From positions 15,915,501 to 15,979,500 of the forward strand of contig NC_091099.1 in the NCBI RefSeq assembly GCF_024713975.1: 64,000 nt of DNA, in the 5' to 3' direction. Both the position numbers and the translations under genes were made by a program. The DNA is from Paralichthys olivaceus. Lineage: Eukaryota > Chordata > Actinopteri > Pleuronectiformes > Paralichthyidae. Position 1 is the stretch's first letter. The number at the start of each line of letters is the position of its first letter. The notes beneath the pieces are model-generated. The model made no database searches, was not told where the DNA came from, and saw nothing but the letters and a program-made list of their open reading frames with translations. Shown here piece by piece: positions 29,621-40,141 of this stretch.

Positions 29621-32354
29621 TAACTGCAAAACAGAGTTCTCTTCAACAGTGAAGTTCCGCTGAAGTTCAATAACATCAAAGTGATCAACATCGTACCAAT
29701 AAGCACTGTTTAAAAAAAAATTGTGAATATTGATAATGAGAAATTCTCCTGGTTATTAGTTATGTTATGGATAAATGATGAAAGAATGAATGAAATGCAG
29801 CCAGAACATTATAGTCAATTCTTGAGATCTGTGTTGGGACTTAATCTCACAATGACCCATAACAAGTGATGGCAAATAATGAAGCACTTTGCTTTGCACA
29901 TTTACTTAGAGTCATATATATGTCATATATATATATATAGCTGCATGGCTTTAGAAATGGAAAAGTATTCATATTAATAATAAAACTCGATTTTATCTTA
30001 TCTAAACAAAGTGCTTCATAAAATACGGGTATAAAACAAAATAAAATAAAAAACAATATAAAATATATATTTTTTAAAAACATCATAAAACCAGTTAAAA
30101 ATCAGGTATTAAATGTTTTGCAAGTGTCTCTTCAGGCAAAGAGTCCTAGAGCCTCAGTGACCAGCCTTGATTTGAGAACTATAACCTAAGTGTTGGGTGG
30201 AAGATCTTAGACTGCGGCTTGGGGGAGCAAAGGGAATTTGAAATTTTGCAATATAACTGAAATCTAGACCGTGCTGAGCTTTAAAAGTTATTAGAGAATG
30301 TTGATATCAAAACTAAATTTAACTGACAGTCACTGAATGGAGAGAAGAGGACGAGAAGAGGTTTGGAAGAGTTGGTCCGTCTGTACACATCATAGATTGA
30401 AATATCTCAACAACTCAGATAATGGCCTGTCATTTTACTCCAATGACATCAGACACAGTTGTTGAGCATTCAGCTCAAAGCAGCGTCGGACCTCAGCCAC
30501 GAGCACGGCTGCCTCACAGGGATTGTTAACCCATGAATGGATGAAGCAGTCTGGAACAATGCAGAGATTTTAAAACCTCAGGGCAGAGAGATGAAGTGGA
30601 ACAAAGCAGGATCAACAACAACAATGCACTGAATGAACTTGTGGTATCAGTGCACCGCTCTGTCTCTTCAGGTTTTCAGAGGTTTTCTGGTTCACTGCCA
30701 GAGGAGTGAAACGTCTCGAGTCCCCTCTGCCATCGCGGCCCCCCCGATTGTTGATGGTTATTGAATAACAGATGGTTTATGAGGCAGCAATAATGAAGTG
30801 TGTACAGAAAGGGAATAAAGCGTGGACCAACAATGGGCAGTTTGTTCTGTGTCCTTCAAATGTGAGACGTTTCTGAGGACGAGAGGTGGTTTATCTTCTG
30901 GGTTTCGCAAGATAGAGTCGCTTTTTATACCAAAACAAAGGCTGCGCTTTCTTTCATCTTCAGTCAGGTGCATCAGTGAGGTACACTCTGAGTAACTCGT
31001 ATTCAGCCAGGGTAAAGAGAAAGACCGTGCAGCTCCTAGTCCGACTAAATGAACAGGAGAACATGTCAGAGGAGGGGATAATAGTTAAATACAAGTTATA
31101 CAAGTGGTTTTTAAACCTGTCAAATATGCACAAATGTTTTATGTACCAAGTCATTTCTATTTAATGCTAAAACTTCACAGATCTTCCTGTTTATGTGAAT
31201 TTTTCATTCCACTTCTCCATAATTTCAGTTGATGACTTGTCTTTTTTATGATGCAGCTACAGTCTAACTACAAAATACTCTGTGTGTACACATTCTCATA
31301 TCAGGTGTCTATTAGAATGACGGCATCCATCACCAAAGCAGGCCGCCTCCGTTATCAATCCCATATATCCGTCTCACTTCATTTTAACTGATAAAAACAC
31401 TGGATAACAAAGGACTGTCAGCGTGCCAGCGGTAATAAACGTGCCCTGTCTGCGGCAGCCCCTGTTAAAGAGTGAATACAACACAAAACCTGGAACAATC
31501 GAAAAGGCCAGGAGATTATTATGAAAGGGTGGCCTTCAGTAGATTTGGATGTAAGGGGAAGAAGCTGCAGAGATCTTCATGATTATTCTGTGTGAACAAA
31601 ACTGTGCAGTGTGTTGGAAATCATTTAGAGTCTGCCACTACTATTTTAAAGTTTTCAAGTCAATAAGAACTTGTGTATCTTAATGTTTTTTTTACATTGT
31701 GTGTGTTTTGTTCATATCCTTTATGTTTCTTGAATTAGAACTGAATAACCTCACTCATACCCTTGATACAAGATCAATAAATACAAACCAATATAATATA
31801 GTATAATCAGTGGCCTCTGTCAACACTTGCCAGGGTGTTTAATACCTTAAAGTTACAATAATGTCATGAGCTATACTCAAGAAGAAAAAGTTACTCTTCA
31901 CCATCTATTTATGTCCTGTCTCTTATAATATATTTACAGAATACACACATATATATATATATATATATAATAAATTACTTTAGACAAAGTTGTAGCAGTG
32001 ACAGTAGACAAAATATGGCTGTTGCTGCAAAGATGTTGCAAATTCTAAAATGTGGATGCGCACCGATATTAGTGTCACCCGGTTAGAATCTGACCAAATG
32101 TGGAAAATGATCGCTATCTCTCCTGATCCTGAGGTATGGTGTTAAACAATGAGTCTTCAGACAAAAGTGAAGTTGACCTCTTGAATATAAAACATCTTTA
32201 TCGTTTGAGCTGCAACACTAGGGTAAAATGTAGTCATGCTAAGCGTATGAATTCTTGAGTTATGACAAAACATCTTTTATGTTGTGAGGTCACATAAACA
32301 GTTCATTTTTGGGGCATTGTGAATGATTGTGACAAATGATGATCTTCCTAATAA

Positions 32355-32616
32355 ACAACTATATGGACAAAAGTCTTGGGACATCTACACATTAGTTTTG
32401 TGCTGATGTTGATGCCAGAGGAGGTTTTGGAACTCAGTCAGCAGGGTGTTGAATTCAGTGAGCGCTTTAGAGCGACCCATTCTTTCACAAATGTTGGTAG
32501 AGGCAGACTGAATGGCTAGGTGCTTGATTTTATACACTAGTGGCAATGGGACTGAATGAAACACCTGAATGAAATGGTTAAGAGGAGTGTCCCAATACTT
32601 TTGTCCACATAGTGTA
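32355..32616. mobile_element. Short inverted-repeat element (MITE), about 260 bp
   Basis: The left end ACTATATGGACAAAAGTCTT is matched by the reverse complement of the right end (ACTATGTGGACAAAAGTATT), with the match running on into GGGACA. The interior is non-coding here. The sequence is a common fish MITE whose full ends I recall as CACTATATGGACAAAAG. The right side is followed by TA, suggesting Tc1/mariner-type insertion, but the left duplication is not clear. A plain DNA-transposon derivative. Confidence 0.7.
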
Positions 32617-33188
32617 TCAGGTTCAGGAGAATGGGACAGATGTACATATGTATGGGTGGACGAAAAACCCAAAGACACAATTTGTCTGTTCACTGAGGCA
32701 TAACAATGAGCATTTAAAGTGGTACAATGTTGTTATTGGCTGATCTAGAGTCTGGCATCAGGGTTATGTCAAGTCAGTAGTTACAAAACAAAAAAGGCGT
32801 CGTAATTGTTTTTCACAGGAATGCTTCACTGTGTGCAACAGTTAAAAGACTCACCCCAGAAATCTAAAACCACACAGACACAGAGCTTATCTATAAAACT
32901 GAATCTTTACTAAACAATACAAATTACAGAGGAAAGTTTGCATAACGTTCTAAAAATGCAGAATGATCTTCTGACACTTTCAACAGAACTCAACGCACAG
33001 TAGCAGCTATGGGTGCTATTTGAAAAGATATGTTATCTTGGACTAATAGTAATCTGAACTACTTTTACAAAAATAAAGAATAGAACCAACAGTGTAAAGG
33101 TGCATCTTTGCTCGGGCCTTCTGTCAGTCTCTGATCAGGAAGGCACAGTGGATAAAGCCACATCCAGACCGTGTGTTCCGTCGTCTCA

Positions 33189-35648
33189 TCACCTGAAGAG
33201 TCTGTTCCAAAAGGATACGAAGGTGTTGGAGTTAAAGGCACCGATGAATATGAGCAGCAGAAGGTAGAGACTCATCATGATGGCAAAATGGTGTCGCAGG
33301 AACCAGGAGGAGCTGCGGGAATGTCTGAAAAAGAGAAACGCAAAGCAGCCTGGTTTCATAACTACAGACAAAATCGATCAATTGTTTCCAGAAAAATATT
33401 TATTTTGAACAATTAATCATATAATCATTTGATGGAAAATAAGACCAATAAGACTATAGAAAAACATCTGTATCCATATTGTTATACAGAGCTTCACTGT
33501 ATCATAGCACAATCTTAACATAAAATGCTGAACATACATGTGAATGTGATTTCACAAAAATTATCACAAACAATTTTTTTAAGTATCTTCATTTTTTTGT
33601 GTTAAATAGCTTAACAATACTTTTTGTGTCTTTACATTCTTTGCCACAAGTGACCAATAAACTATATTTGACCTGTGAGACTTTTACCTGGACAGGTGCC
33701 TCTTCTGAGAGTAAACAAGCAGGTACTTGACTCGCAGAAGCTGATTGTTGGTGACAACAAAGTACTTCTGTGGTACGTCCCCTCCTTCACTGTTCTTTGC
33801 TCTGGAGCGCTGACGGTCGATGGTTTCAGAATCTGTAACAAGTGGGAGGTTTTAATATGCAGCTATTTAAAACATGTATGATTTATGTTTTCTGAATACT
33901 ACACTTCACGTGGGGTTCACACCTTTTTTCTTGACCTGGCACTTAACATCTGGATGATCAATGACTTCACACAAGGCAACGCAACTGAGCAGTGAACCGA
34001 GCAGACTGTCTCTCCAGCCGCTGCTGTGGGGACTATAGAGGACAGCCATGCTGAGGTCACTGGTGAGGTAGGTCCCCTCTCCAAACACTGAGTTCTGTGC
34101 ATCCAAAAACAAATCAGATCGAACAGATGCAAGTTTATACACTGACACAACCAGGCATCTTTGATTTCCACCTGGTCTTCAATCCTGTACAGTTAAAGAA
34201 GCCACTGACCTTGTTAAGGTGACAGTGCAGCCCGTTGTGAATGATTGAGTGAAAGTTCTCCAGGCGGCTCCCGTGGAATGCATAGAAGACGTCTTGTCCC
34301 GCCCTCGTCTTCTCAAACCTGGCGTTCAACTGGTCACAGTATTCCACCTCAAAGAGGAAGTCTGGCACAGGTGCAGAAATCCCTTCGTTTTCTGTCAAGT
34401 TGCACAGTTTGGCATACTGGTGGAGATCAAAGAAACAGACCGCCATCAAAACAATAACCAGTTACAGACACTGTGATTTAGGTCATTCTAGGTGTAATGA
34501 TGTACCTCATCTTTCTGCAGCGTCTTCACAGCAAAGCTGTTTGAAGAGAGAATCCAGTGTGTGAGAGCCAGATGATGATCTGCCTCTCCAGGTCGCAGTC
34601 TCACCAACTCTCTGACACCAGGCAAAGACTTCACATCTCCCAGCTACACAACAAAAGAAACTGTTTGGTACAATGGCATGGCAGCAGGCGGCAGAACGAG
34701 TCATGTGTCTTTTTATTTACCATTTTTTGATCAAATATTCTAATGCTCATTTTAATTACTCTGAAATTAGAAAATAATAATAGATATATATACTACACTA
34801 TAGACTGTGTCCACTTTATTAGGAACAACTGTATATAACATTCCTCTTCTGAGGAAAGTGAAAAGATCTAAAAATCTTTATGAATTCTAACTGGCACTTT
34901 ATTAGTGGGTTAGGTTAGAATATTTTTCATTGTGATTAAACAGTTTTGCACTTGAGTATATAGGCGTGTGTGTGTGTGTGTGTGTGTGTGTTAGAACATT
35001 GCATGCGCTGCCTCTAGTTTTATTGTTTTTTTTTGTTGTTCTGCCATGATACTGAATTGGGTATTAAGAATCGTGGAAATTTCATGGTATCTGTACAACA
35101 ACATTTGAGTATAGTGACATCCATATTTCCACCATTTGTGTTGTTTATATATTTGAAACATTTACTCAACTACTTGTTTTAAATGTGTCTTGTTGCGTTT
35201 GTTGTTCACCTTTATTTACTGACACATTGCCACCTTTAACAGCACATTACTGCCACCAAGTGTACATGAGTAACATGCCACTACCATTCTCATTGTGTGC
35301 CTATGCAGCCTTATTAAAACAAAACTACAAATGTCACAGAATTTTGAGTTTACTTGAAGTAGTTGTTGCTTCATTGACAATAACAAAAAATTGGTGTTTA
35401 AAAAGTTGTTTAAAATGCACGTTGGTAAAAATTGTTCAGAAGCTATAAAAGTTTCCTACCAGCTCCTCAAAGTCCTTATGGTCACCACTTAGGTATCTTG
35501 GTGGGAAGGGTCTGAGCAGTGAGTCCCGCTTGTAGTTCTGCACAGCAGCAACAAACAGGCTGCAGCGGAGGTCTGCTGCGACCGGGTCTCTGTGCAGACA
35601 GGAGCACACCAGCTCTCTGACTGCTTCGGGTGGGAGCGGAGGCTGCAT
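33189..35648 (-). CDS. parp16: Protein mono-ADP-ribosyltransferase PARP16
   Basis: An ER/nuclear-envelope tail-anchored enzyme that mono-ADP-ribosylates proteins; the mammalian orthologue modifies PERK, IRE1 and karyopherin in the unfolded protein response (family knowledge). Exons 35460-35648, 34506-34643, 34210-34416, 33923-34094, 33688-33832 and 33189-33324 join in frame to 328 residues (human 322). The N-terminal regulatory helical domain is followed by the transferase fold with [16 protein letters not shown] (H157 in the NAD pocket) and FGEGTYLT (Y187). Residues about 297-314 form the single C-terminal membrane anchor ([17 protein letters not shown]), followed by a short luminal tail ending WNRLFR. 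The start MQPPLPPEA aligns with human MQPSG. A non-coding first exon near 36899-36980 is likely. Convergent with the IGFBP-domain gene and divergent from scamp5. Confidence 0.95.
34644..35459 (-). other. parp16 intron between the first two coding exons
   Basis: AT-rich. It has a short fragment CCACTTTATTAGGAACAACT (34811-34830) resembling the end of a common fish DNA element, and a (TG)n run at 34969-34992. No coding signal. Confidence 0.6.
34969..34992. repeat. (TG)n microsatellite
   Basis: About 24 bp of TG repeat in a parp16 intron. Confidence 0.9.
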
Positions 35649-35724
35649 TCCCAGCTCTGCACACAGAGGAGATAAGATAACACACTAGTGAGAACAGCTG
35701 AAACATTAAGTTAACACTTCCACA

Positions 35725-35940
35725 CACAGTACTGTGCAAACATTTATGGGATTAAAAGTAGCGCGAGGATGCTTTAAAAAAGAATTCCATGTAATGCTTT
35801 TATTTATCAATAAGCTTCATGCAAAGTTCCTCAATTGATGTTTCTTCTGTCTCTTGTCTTCTTCATGAAATTTTACATTGACTACATGACGTGAGATCAA
35901 GGCTCTGTGGAGGCCACACCAAGTATAACAACTGTAACTG
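35725..35940. mobile_element. Tc1/mariner-like DNA transposon remnant
   Basis: The left end CACAGTACTGTGCAAACATT and inner block 'tttatttatcaataagcttcatgcaaag' match, from memory, a Tc1-like fish element whose ends read ACTGTGCAAAAGTTTTAGGCA. Further in, 'cttctgtctcttg' and 'gagatcaaggctctgtggaggccacacca' correspond to the antisense of the transposase region around the catalytic domain. Most of the body is missing and no right end was found, so this is an old fragment. Confidence 0.7.
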
Positions 35941-36660
35941 CCAAAAGTAAATTGCTCTGTCTGTCTGGCTATAATCTCCTCCCTTCTGATTCAATATGTG
36001 CAAGCATTTCATCACTCAATAATCTGATGATTATATTATCAATTCTCAGTCACAAGAAATACCCCATCAAATATTAAGTTTACTATCAAAAAAGCATGGA
36101 ATCCTTGATAAGCTAGAGACATTAAATATGTTTACTTTTGTCTAAAAGAAATTAATTACAAATTATCAATACATTATCAGAATAACAACAGATTCATTTA
36201 CAGTGAACGATCTCATCCAAGAGGTGTTGGGATTGGTATTTTGGCATCTTGTAATCTTCTCCCTCCTCATTTTCTCATGGTAATACACACATCTACACCT
36301 AAATCATGTTCTTCTCGTGATCCTGCTTGTAAGACACCCAATATAATTATTAGTATTAGTCATGTATTCAAGTAAAAACAACGTTTATGTAGGTGGCTAT
36401 TTATTAAAGCAATTCACTAATTGTTTCAGCTCATTTTGACTACTAGATTATTTAATGCATCACAAAGTTTGATATATTATATGTTCAGTATATTTGTAAG
36501 GTAACAACAGCTGTCAGAGCAGTAAGTACAGTATTCTCCTGACATACAGTGCAGTACAGGGAGGAAGTAGCATGGAAAGACAATACTCAGGTACAAGTAG
36601 GTGACACTTTAGTAAAGTATTTAGTAGCAGAATGTACTGAGTTAAGACTTGACTACAGGT

Positions 36661-36980
36661 TTAACGTTAGCTAAGCTTAGCAACATCCCTTTAACTACTT
36701 GGCATTAGCAGGGTCGACGCTAGCTAACGTTAGCTGGGCTACAACAAGTGCACAGCTGAAATATCTGTCGTCGAGTGACGTTCCTGACGATAAATACAGA
36801 ATTGTTGGACCACCATGTGATCCTACGTGTTTCAGAAATACACCACAGACATGTGACAGACGATAAAACTCAAGTTGTGCATCGTTAATAGCTTTTACCT
36901 TCCGTCCTGCTCCACTCATAACACTACAGGAAATGCTAACCTTAGCTCCAGGCGCTGCTGTGTTCATGTGCATTTAAAGA
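36661..36980 (-). promoter_or_regulatory. parp16: Probable parp16 promoter and non-coding first exon
   Basis: A good minus-strand donor (GGAAG then GTAAAA) lies at 36898/36899, upstream of the parp16 coding exons. It is flanked by repeated TTAGC/GCTAACGTTAGC motifs like those at the ctdspl2 and ube2q2 promoters. No other gene nearby could use it. Transcript evidence is needed to fix the start. Confidence 0.45.
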
Positions 36981-38880
36981 GTCGGAGGTTTGGTGGCATC
37001 GGGAACAGAGATACGTCTAAAGCTAAAGGAAACACGTTGGAGTCGAGTCAACGCATTGATATAAGAGTATAAAAGAAAGAAACTTGGTCAAAATAATAAT
37101 GTTAAATGGTTGTGTGTTTTCTAATTCTCGTTATATTATGGGCACTGAAGTACCGAGAAAATCCAATTTTCGAGGAGACGTAAAGGCAGCATCCATCATA
37201 ACTTTAGTGATTCGTCCTGAACCAGTTTGTCAGGAGCACTCAGCTGGAGCCAACCATGCAGTCCTGTCACAAGTCCTCCCTGCATGAAGGATCCAATGAC
37301 CTGTTTTAATCAAAAGAATCAATTATTCAACTCTATGAGAACTTTGGAGGTTGTAGTTTACTCTTATGTTTAAATCGTCCTCAATCCTTTGGCCAAATTT
37401 GTTTTTAATTAGTTTAAAGTGACTGAAGGCTCAGGGGATTTGTTTCGGGTCTGAATAAATTAAATTTTATAACTCTAACCAAGTCTCTCCATAGACTGTA
37501 TCGTGGGTCTGGTTCTCCCCAACCCCCTCAACTCAAACCTTGTAACTTCAGCTCACTCTTACAGTCCTTCAATGGCACATAAAACATCTGCACTTTCAAT
37601 GTGTGAATAAAAAAGCTTTTCTATTAGAATCCCTCACCACTCTGTTTGCAACCTTTTACCATATAAACCATCTTTGTTTCTCATCTGGTAGTGATCTCTT
37701 GATTATTCCCAGTATGCAAACTTAAAACCGAAGAGCAGCAGTATTTGCATCACAGAGCTTGAACTTCCAGAGTCAACTTCCTTTTCCTTTTATTATAAGA
37801 CACAGAATGTGAAGCCTCATATGGTTCAATAATAAGTAATACTATTTAGATCAGATATGAGAAGTTAATATCTTTAAATCAATTTGATTTAATAACAGTG
37901 ATTTAAATGTCAGTAAAATCATGCACTTGGAAATTCATTCAATGCTACTATTTCCCTGCTGGTTTTATTTTTCATATACTGTCACACCTGTATGATCATG
38001 AAACAGGTTTTGAATTTCATTGTGTGTTTTATAAAAGAAACTCTGCAGAAACGCTGATGTAACTTGTTTATACATGTAAACATCCTGGTGAACAGGGTTT
38101 CCCCTCTTGTATCACAGTGACATTCTTCTCCATCACAGCAGATCTTTCAAACATCTTGTAAATAAGGTGGCTCTGAAGTACAAATCACGTCAAATCAAAA
38201 ACATAACGAATGAGAAACCACAACATCAAATCACATAAAATGATCTTACCTTAGGTTATATGTTTGTCTGTGTTATGTGAAAACTATACTTCATAGATTA
38301 TCATGAAACTTGGTGGAAGGATGTGGTGTCAGTCAGGGAAGCATTCATTACATTTTTGTGTGGATCTGGATCAGAGGGCAGATCCAGGAGTTTTCTTCAC
38401 TTTTCTTAACATTGTGTGATACGGTGTTTCTCAACATTTCGATTTCTCAGCTAATCAATGATGGATCTTGATGAAAACAATCAGGAATATTTAGGTGATC
38501 CAAATAATAATAAACAAATCAAGATCTATAGTTTCACAAGAGGTATATTAGACCTTGGCAGAAGAATGTGCTGAGAGGTTGCTATTGTATTTTGTGAAAC
38601 GTTGTTGTGTTTTCCTAGTTGTAGTTGTGATATGATCAGAAACAAGGTAGTGTTCAAATTAAATGAATAAATAAAGAACTATGTCACATGATCACTTGAA
38701 CACATAAAAGCAGTAATATGATAATAATAAGTACCCATGAATATGAACACCATATATGAATATATTAAATACACCATACATTAATGTCAACGGTGAGTTA
38801 CAGTGGTATATTTAATAGTAGCTAACAGGCAGCCAATCAGATCAGTCCATTTGAGGCCTCTTCTTTTTCAGCACTGTGGA
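36981..38880. other. Intergenic region between divergent parp16 and scamp5
   Basis: AT-rich, no gene seen. Contains dispersed repeat copy C at 38258-38505. The scamp5 promoter starts at the right end. Confidence 0.6.
38258..38505 (+). repeat. Dispersed repeat copy C (longest copy)
   Basis: Contains GATTATCATGAAACTTGGTG, 'gtgtggatctggatcagagggcagatccagg', 'tcttcacttttcttaacattgtg' and 'gatggatcttgatgaaa...caggaatatttagg' in the standard order of this fish repeat. It is the best-preserved of the three copies in the window. Confidence 0.7.
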
Positions 38881-39182
38881 CAGCATCACCGAGGGGGCGG
38901 AGTTTGTTGAAATTCTTCTGCTCTGATTGGTCGGTTTTCACCGGCAACAAATCGCTTGTTATGTTTCTCGGAGCCCCGCCCCTATGCTCCCACCCTGGCG
39001 GGGAGATGTGTGCGTGAAAGAAAAGGACGTCACGTGACCGCCTCTTACTCTTGACCCTCCGTCATCATCTGAGGATAAAGACTTGATTCGTCTCATCGAG
39101 CGCCACGTTCCTCTCGTTTGAATCCGTAGGATGCTTTTTAAACGAACAGGGGAAGAGGCGACATTGTGGCACTGATCGGGCG
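38880..39182 (+). promoter_or_regulatory. scamp5: scamp5 promoter and non-coding exon 1
   Basis: GC boxes (GGGGGCGGAG near 38892; CCCGCCCC near 38974), an inverted CCAAT (ATTGG near 38926), a CRE/E-box composite with GTCACGTGAC at 39029-39038, and a candidate first exon ending at 39182 with donor GTAAGA. The exon contains a short upstream reading frame at 39131-39175. Confidence 0.55.
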
Positions 39183-39251
39183 GTAAGACGTTTTTACCAT
39201 TTCTCATTCATTACACTGCATCGAGGGAGAAAAGAGAGAGAGAGAGAAGGC

Positions 39252-39271
39252 GGGGGGGGGGGGGGGGGGGG
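39252..39271 (+). repeat. Poly-G tract, about 20 G
   Basis: A G homopolymer 70 bp after the scamp5 exon 1 donor, preceded by a (GA)n run. Length is uncertain for the usual homopolymer reasons. Confidence 0.9.
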
Positions 39272-40141
39272 CAGGGAAATCAGAGTGTTAAAAAAAAAAG
39301 ATTATCTGGCTTCAGTAAAACATCCAAGTCTGTGTTTGCGACGATCTTTGTCCGGATGCTGATGGAGAAGAGGAGGAGGCGGCGGCGGCACCGTGTCGCA
39401 CAGGCTGAAGGACGCTCCTCCATCGTCTGTGAGATCACGATGCACTAACGCAGCATCTCTGCCGTCCTCCCGGAGAAACACACATTCCGGACAATGCTCG
39501 GATCACTGTGCATTACATCTACCGATATCAGCGCGTTTGGTTGTGGCAGAGGTTGCTCTGTTTTTTGTGGGGGAATGATGCCCTTCAGAGCTGCTGCCAC
39601 ATCCTCCATCACAAGCACTGACAAGCGGTTTGCAAACACAATCAAAATGACTTGTAGAGGAGTTGATTATAATCATTCGGAGGTGATAGGGGATAAACTA
39701 ACATCTCAAATGTATTGTCCTGTCTGTAATCTCTATAGGCCCGCATCACGCCTATTTTACCCACATAGGTGATGAATAGGAATCACGACAAGGCCACAGT
39801 GAGCGCACACAGACCCACACAGCTGTAATATATGGTGGAGAAACCCACCTTCATCATGTCGACACAATCAATGATGCTCCATGATGTGTGGATGCCCTCA
39901 AAGGATTGGGCACCACCTCTGATCAAATCATAAGGGGATTCAATGTCGTGTACTGTAGTGAAGACAGTGTGCATGGTGCTCCACATGGAGGAGGCCTATA
40001 GGACTGTGGCCTGTTGGCTAACAAGGAAATAAATGTGCACTTAATAAAAAAGCTCTGTTGTTTGCAGTCTGGTTTTCAAGGCAGCTGGTGTTGAAGATTG
40101 CGAGTCTGTTTGCAAGTGGAGGAAAATACTGAGCGGTCATC

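Larger units (their letters stand above)
29280..33050. other. Intergenic region between convergent IGFBP-domain gene and parp16
   Basis: About 3.8 kb without a supported gene. It contains a dispersed repeat (29440-29620), a TA-rich patch (31948-31968) and a MITE (32355-32616). Two high-complexity blocks, 30660-30970 and 31310-31570, stand out from AT-rich surroundings and could be conserved non-coding elements. Confidence 0.6.
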
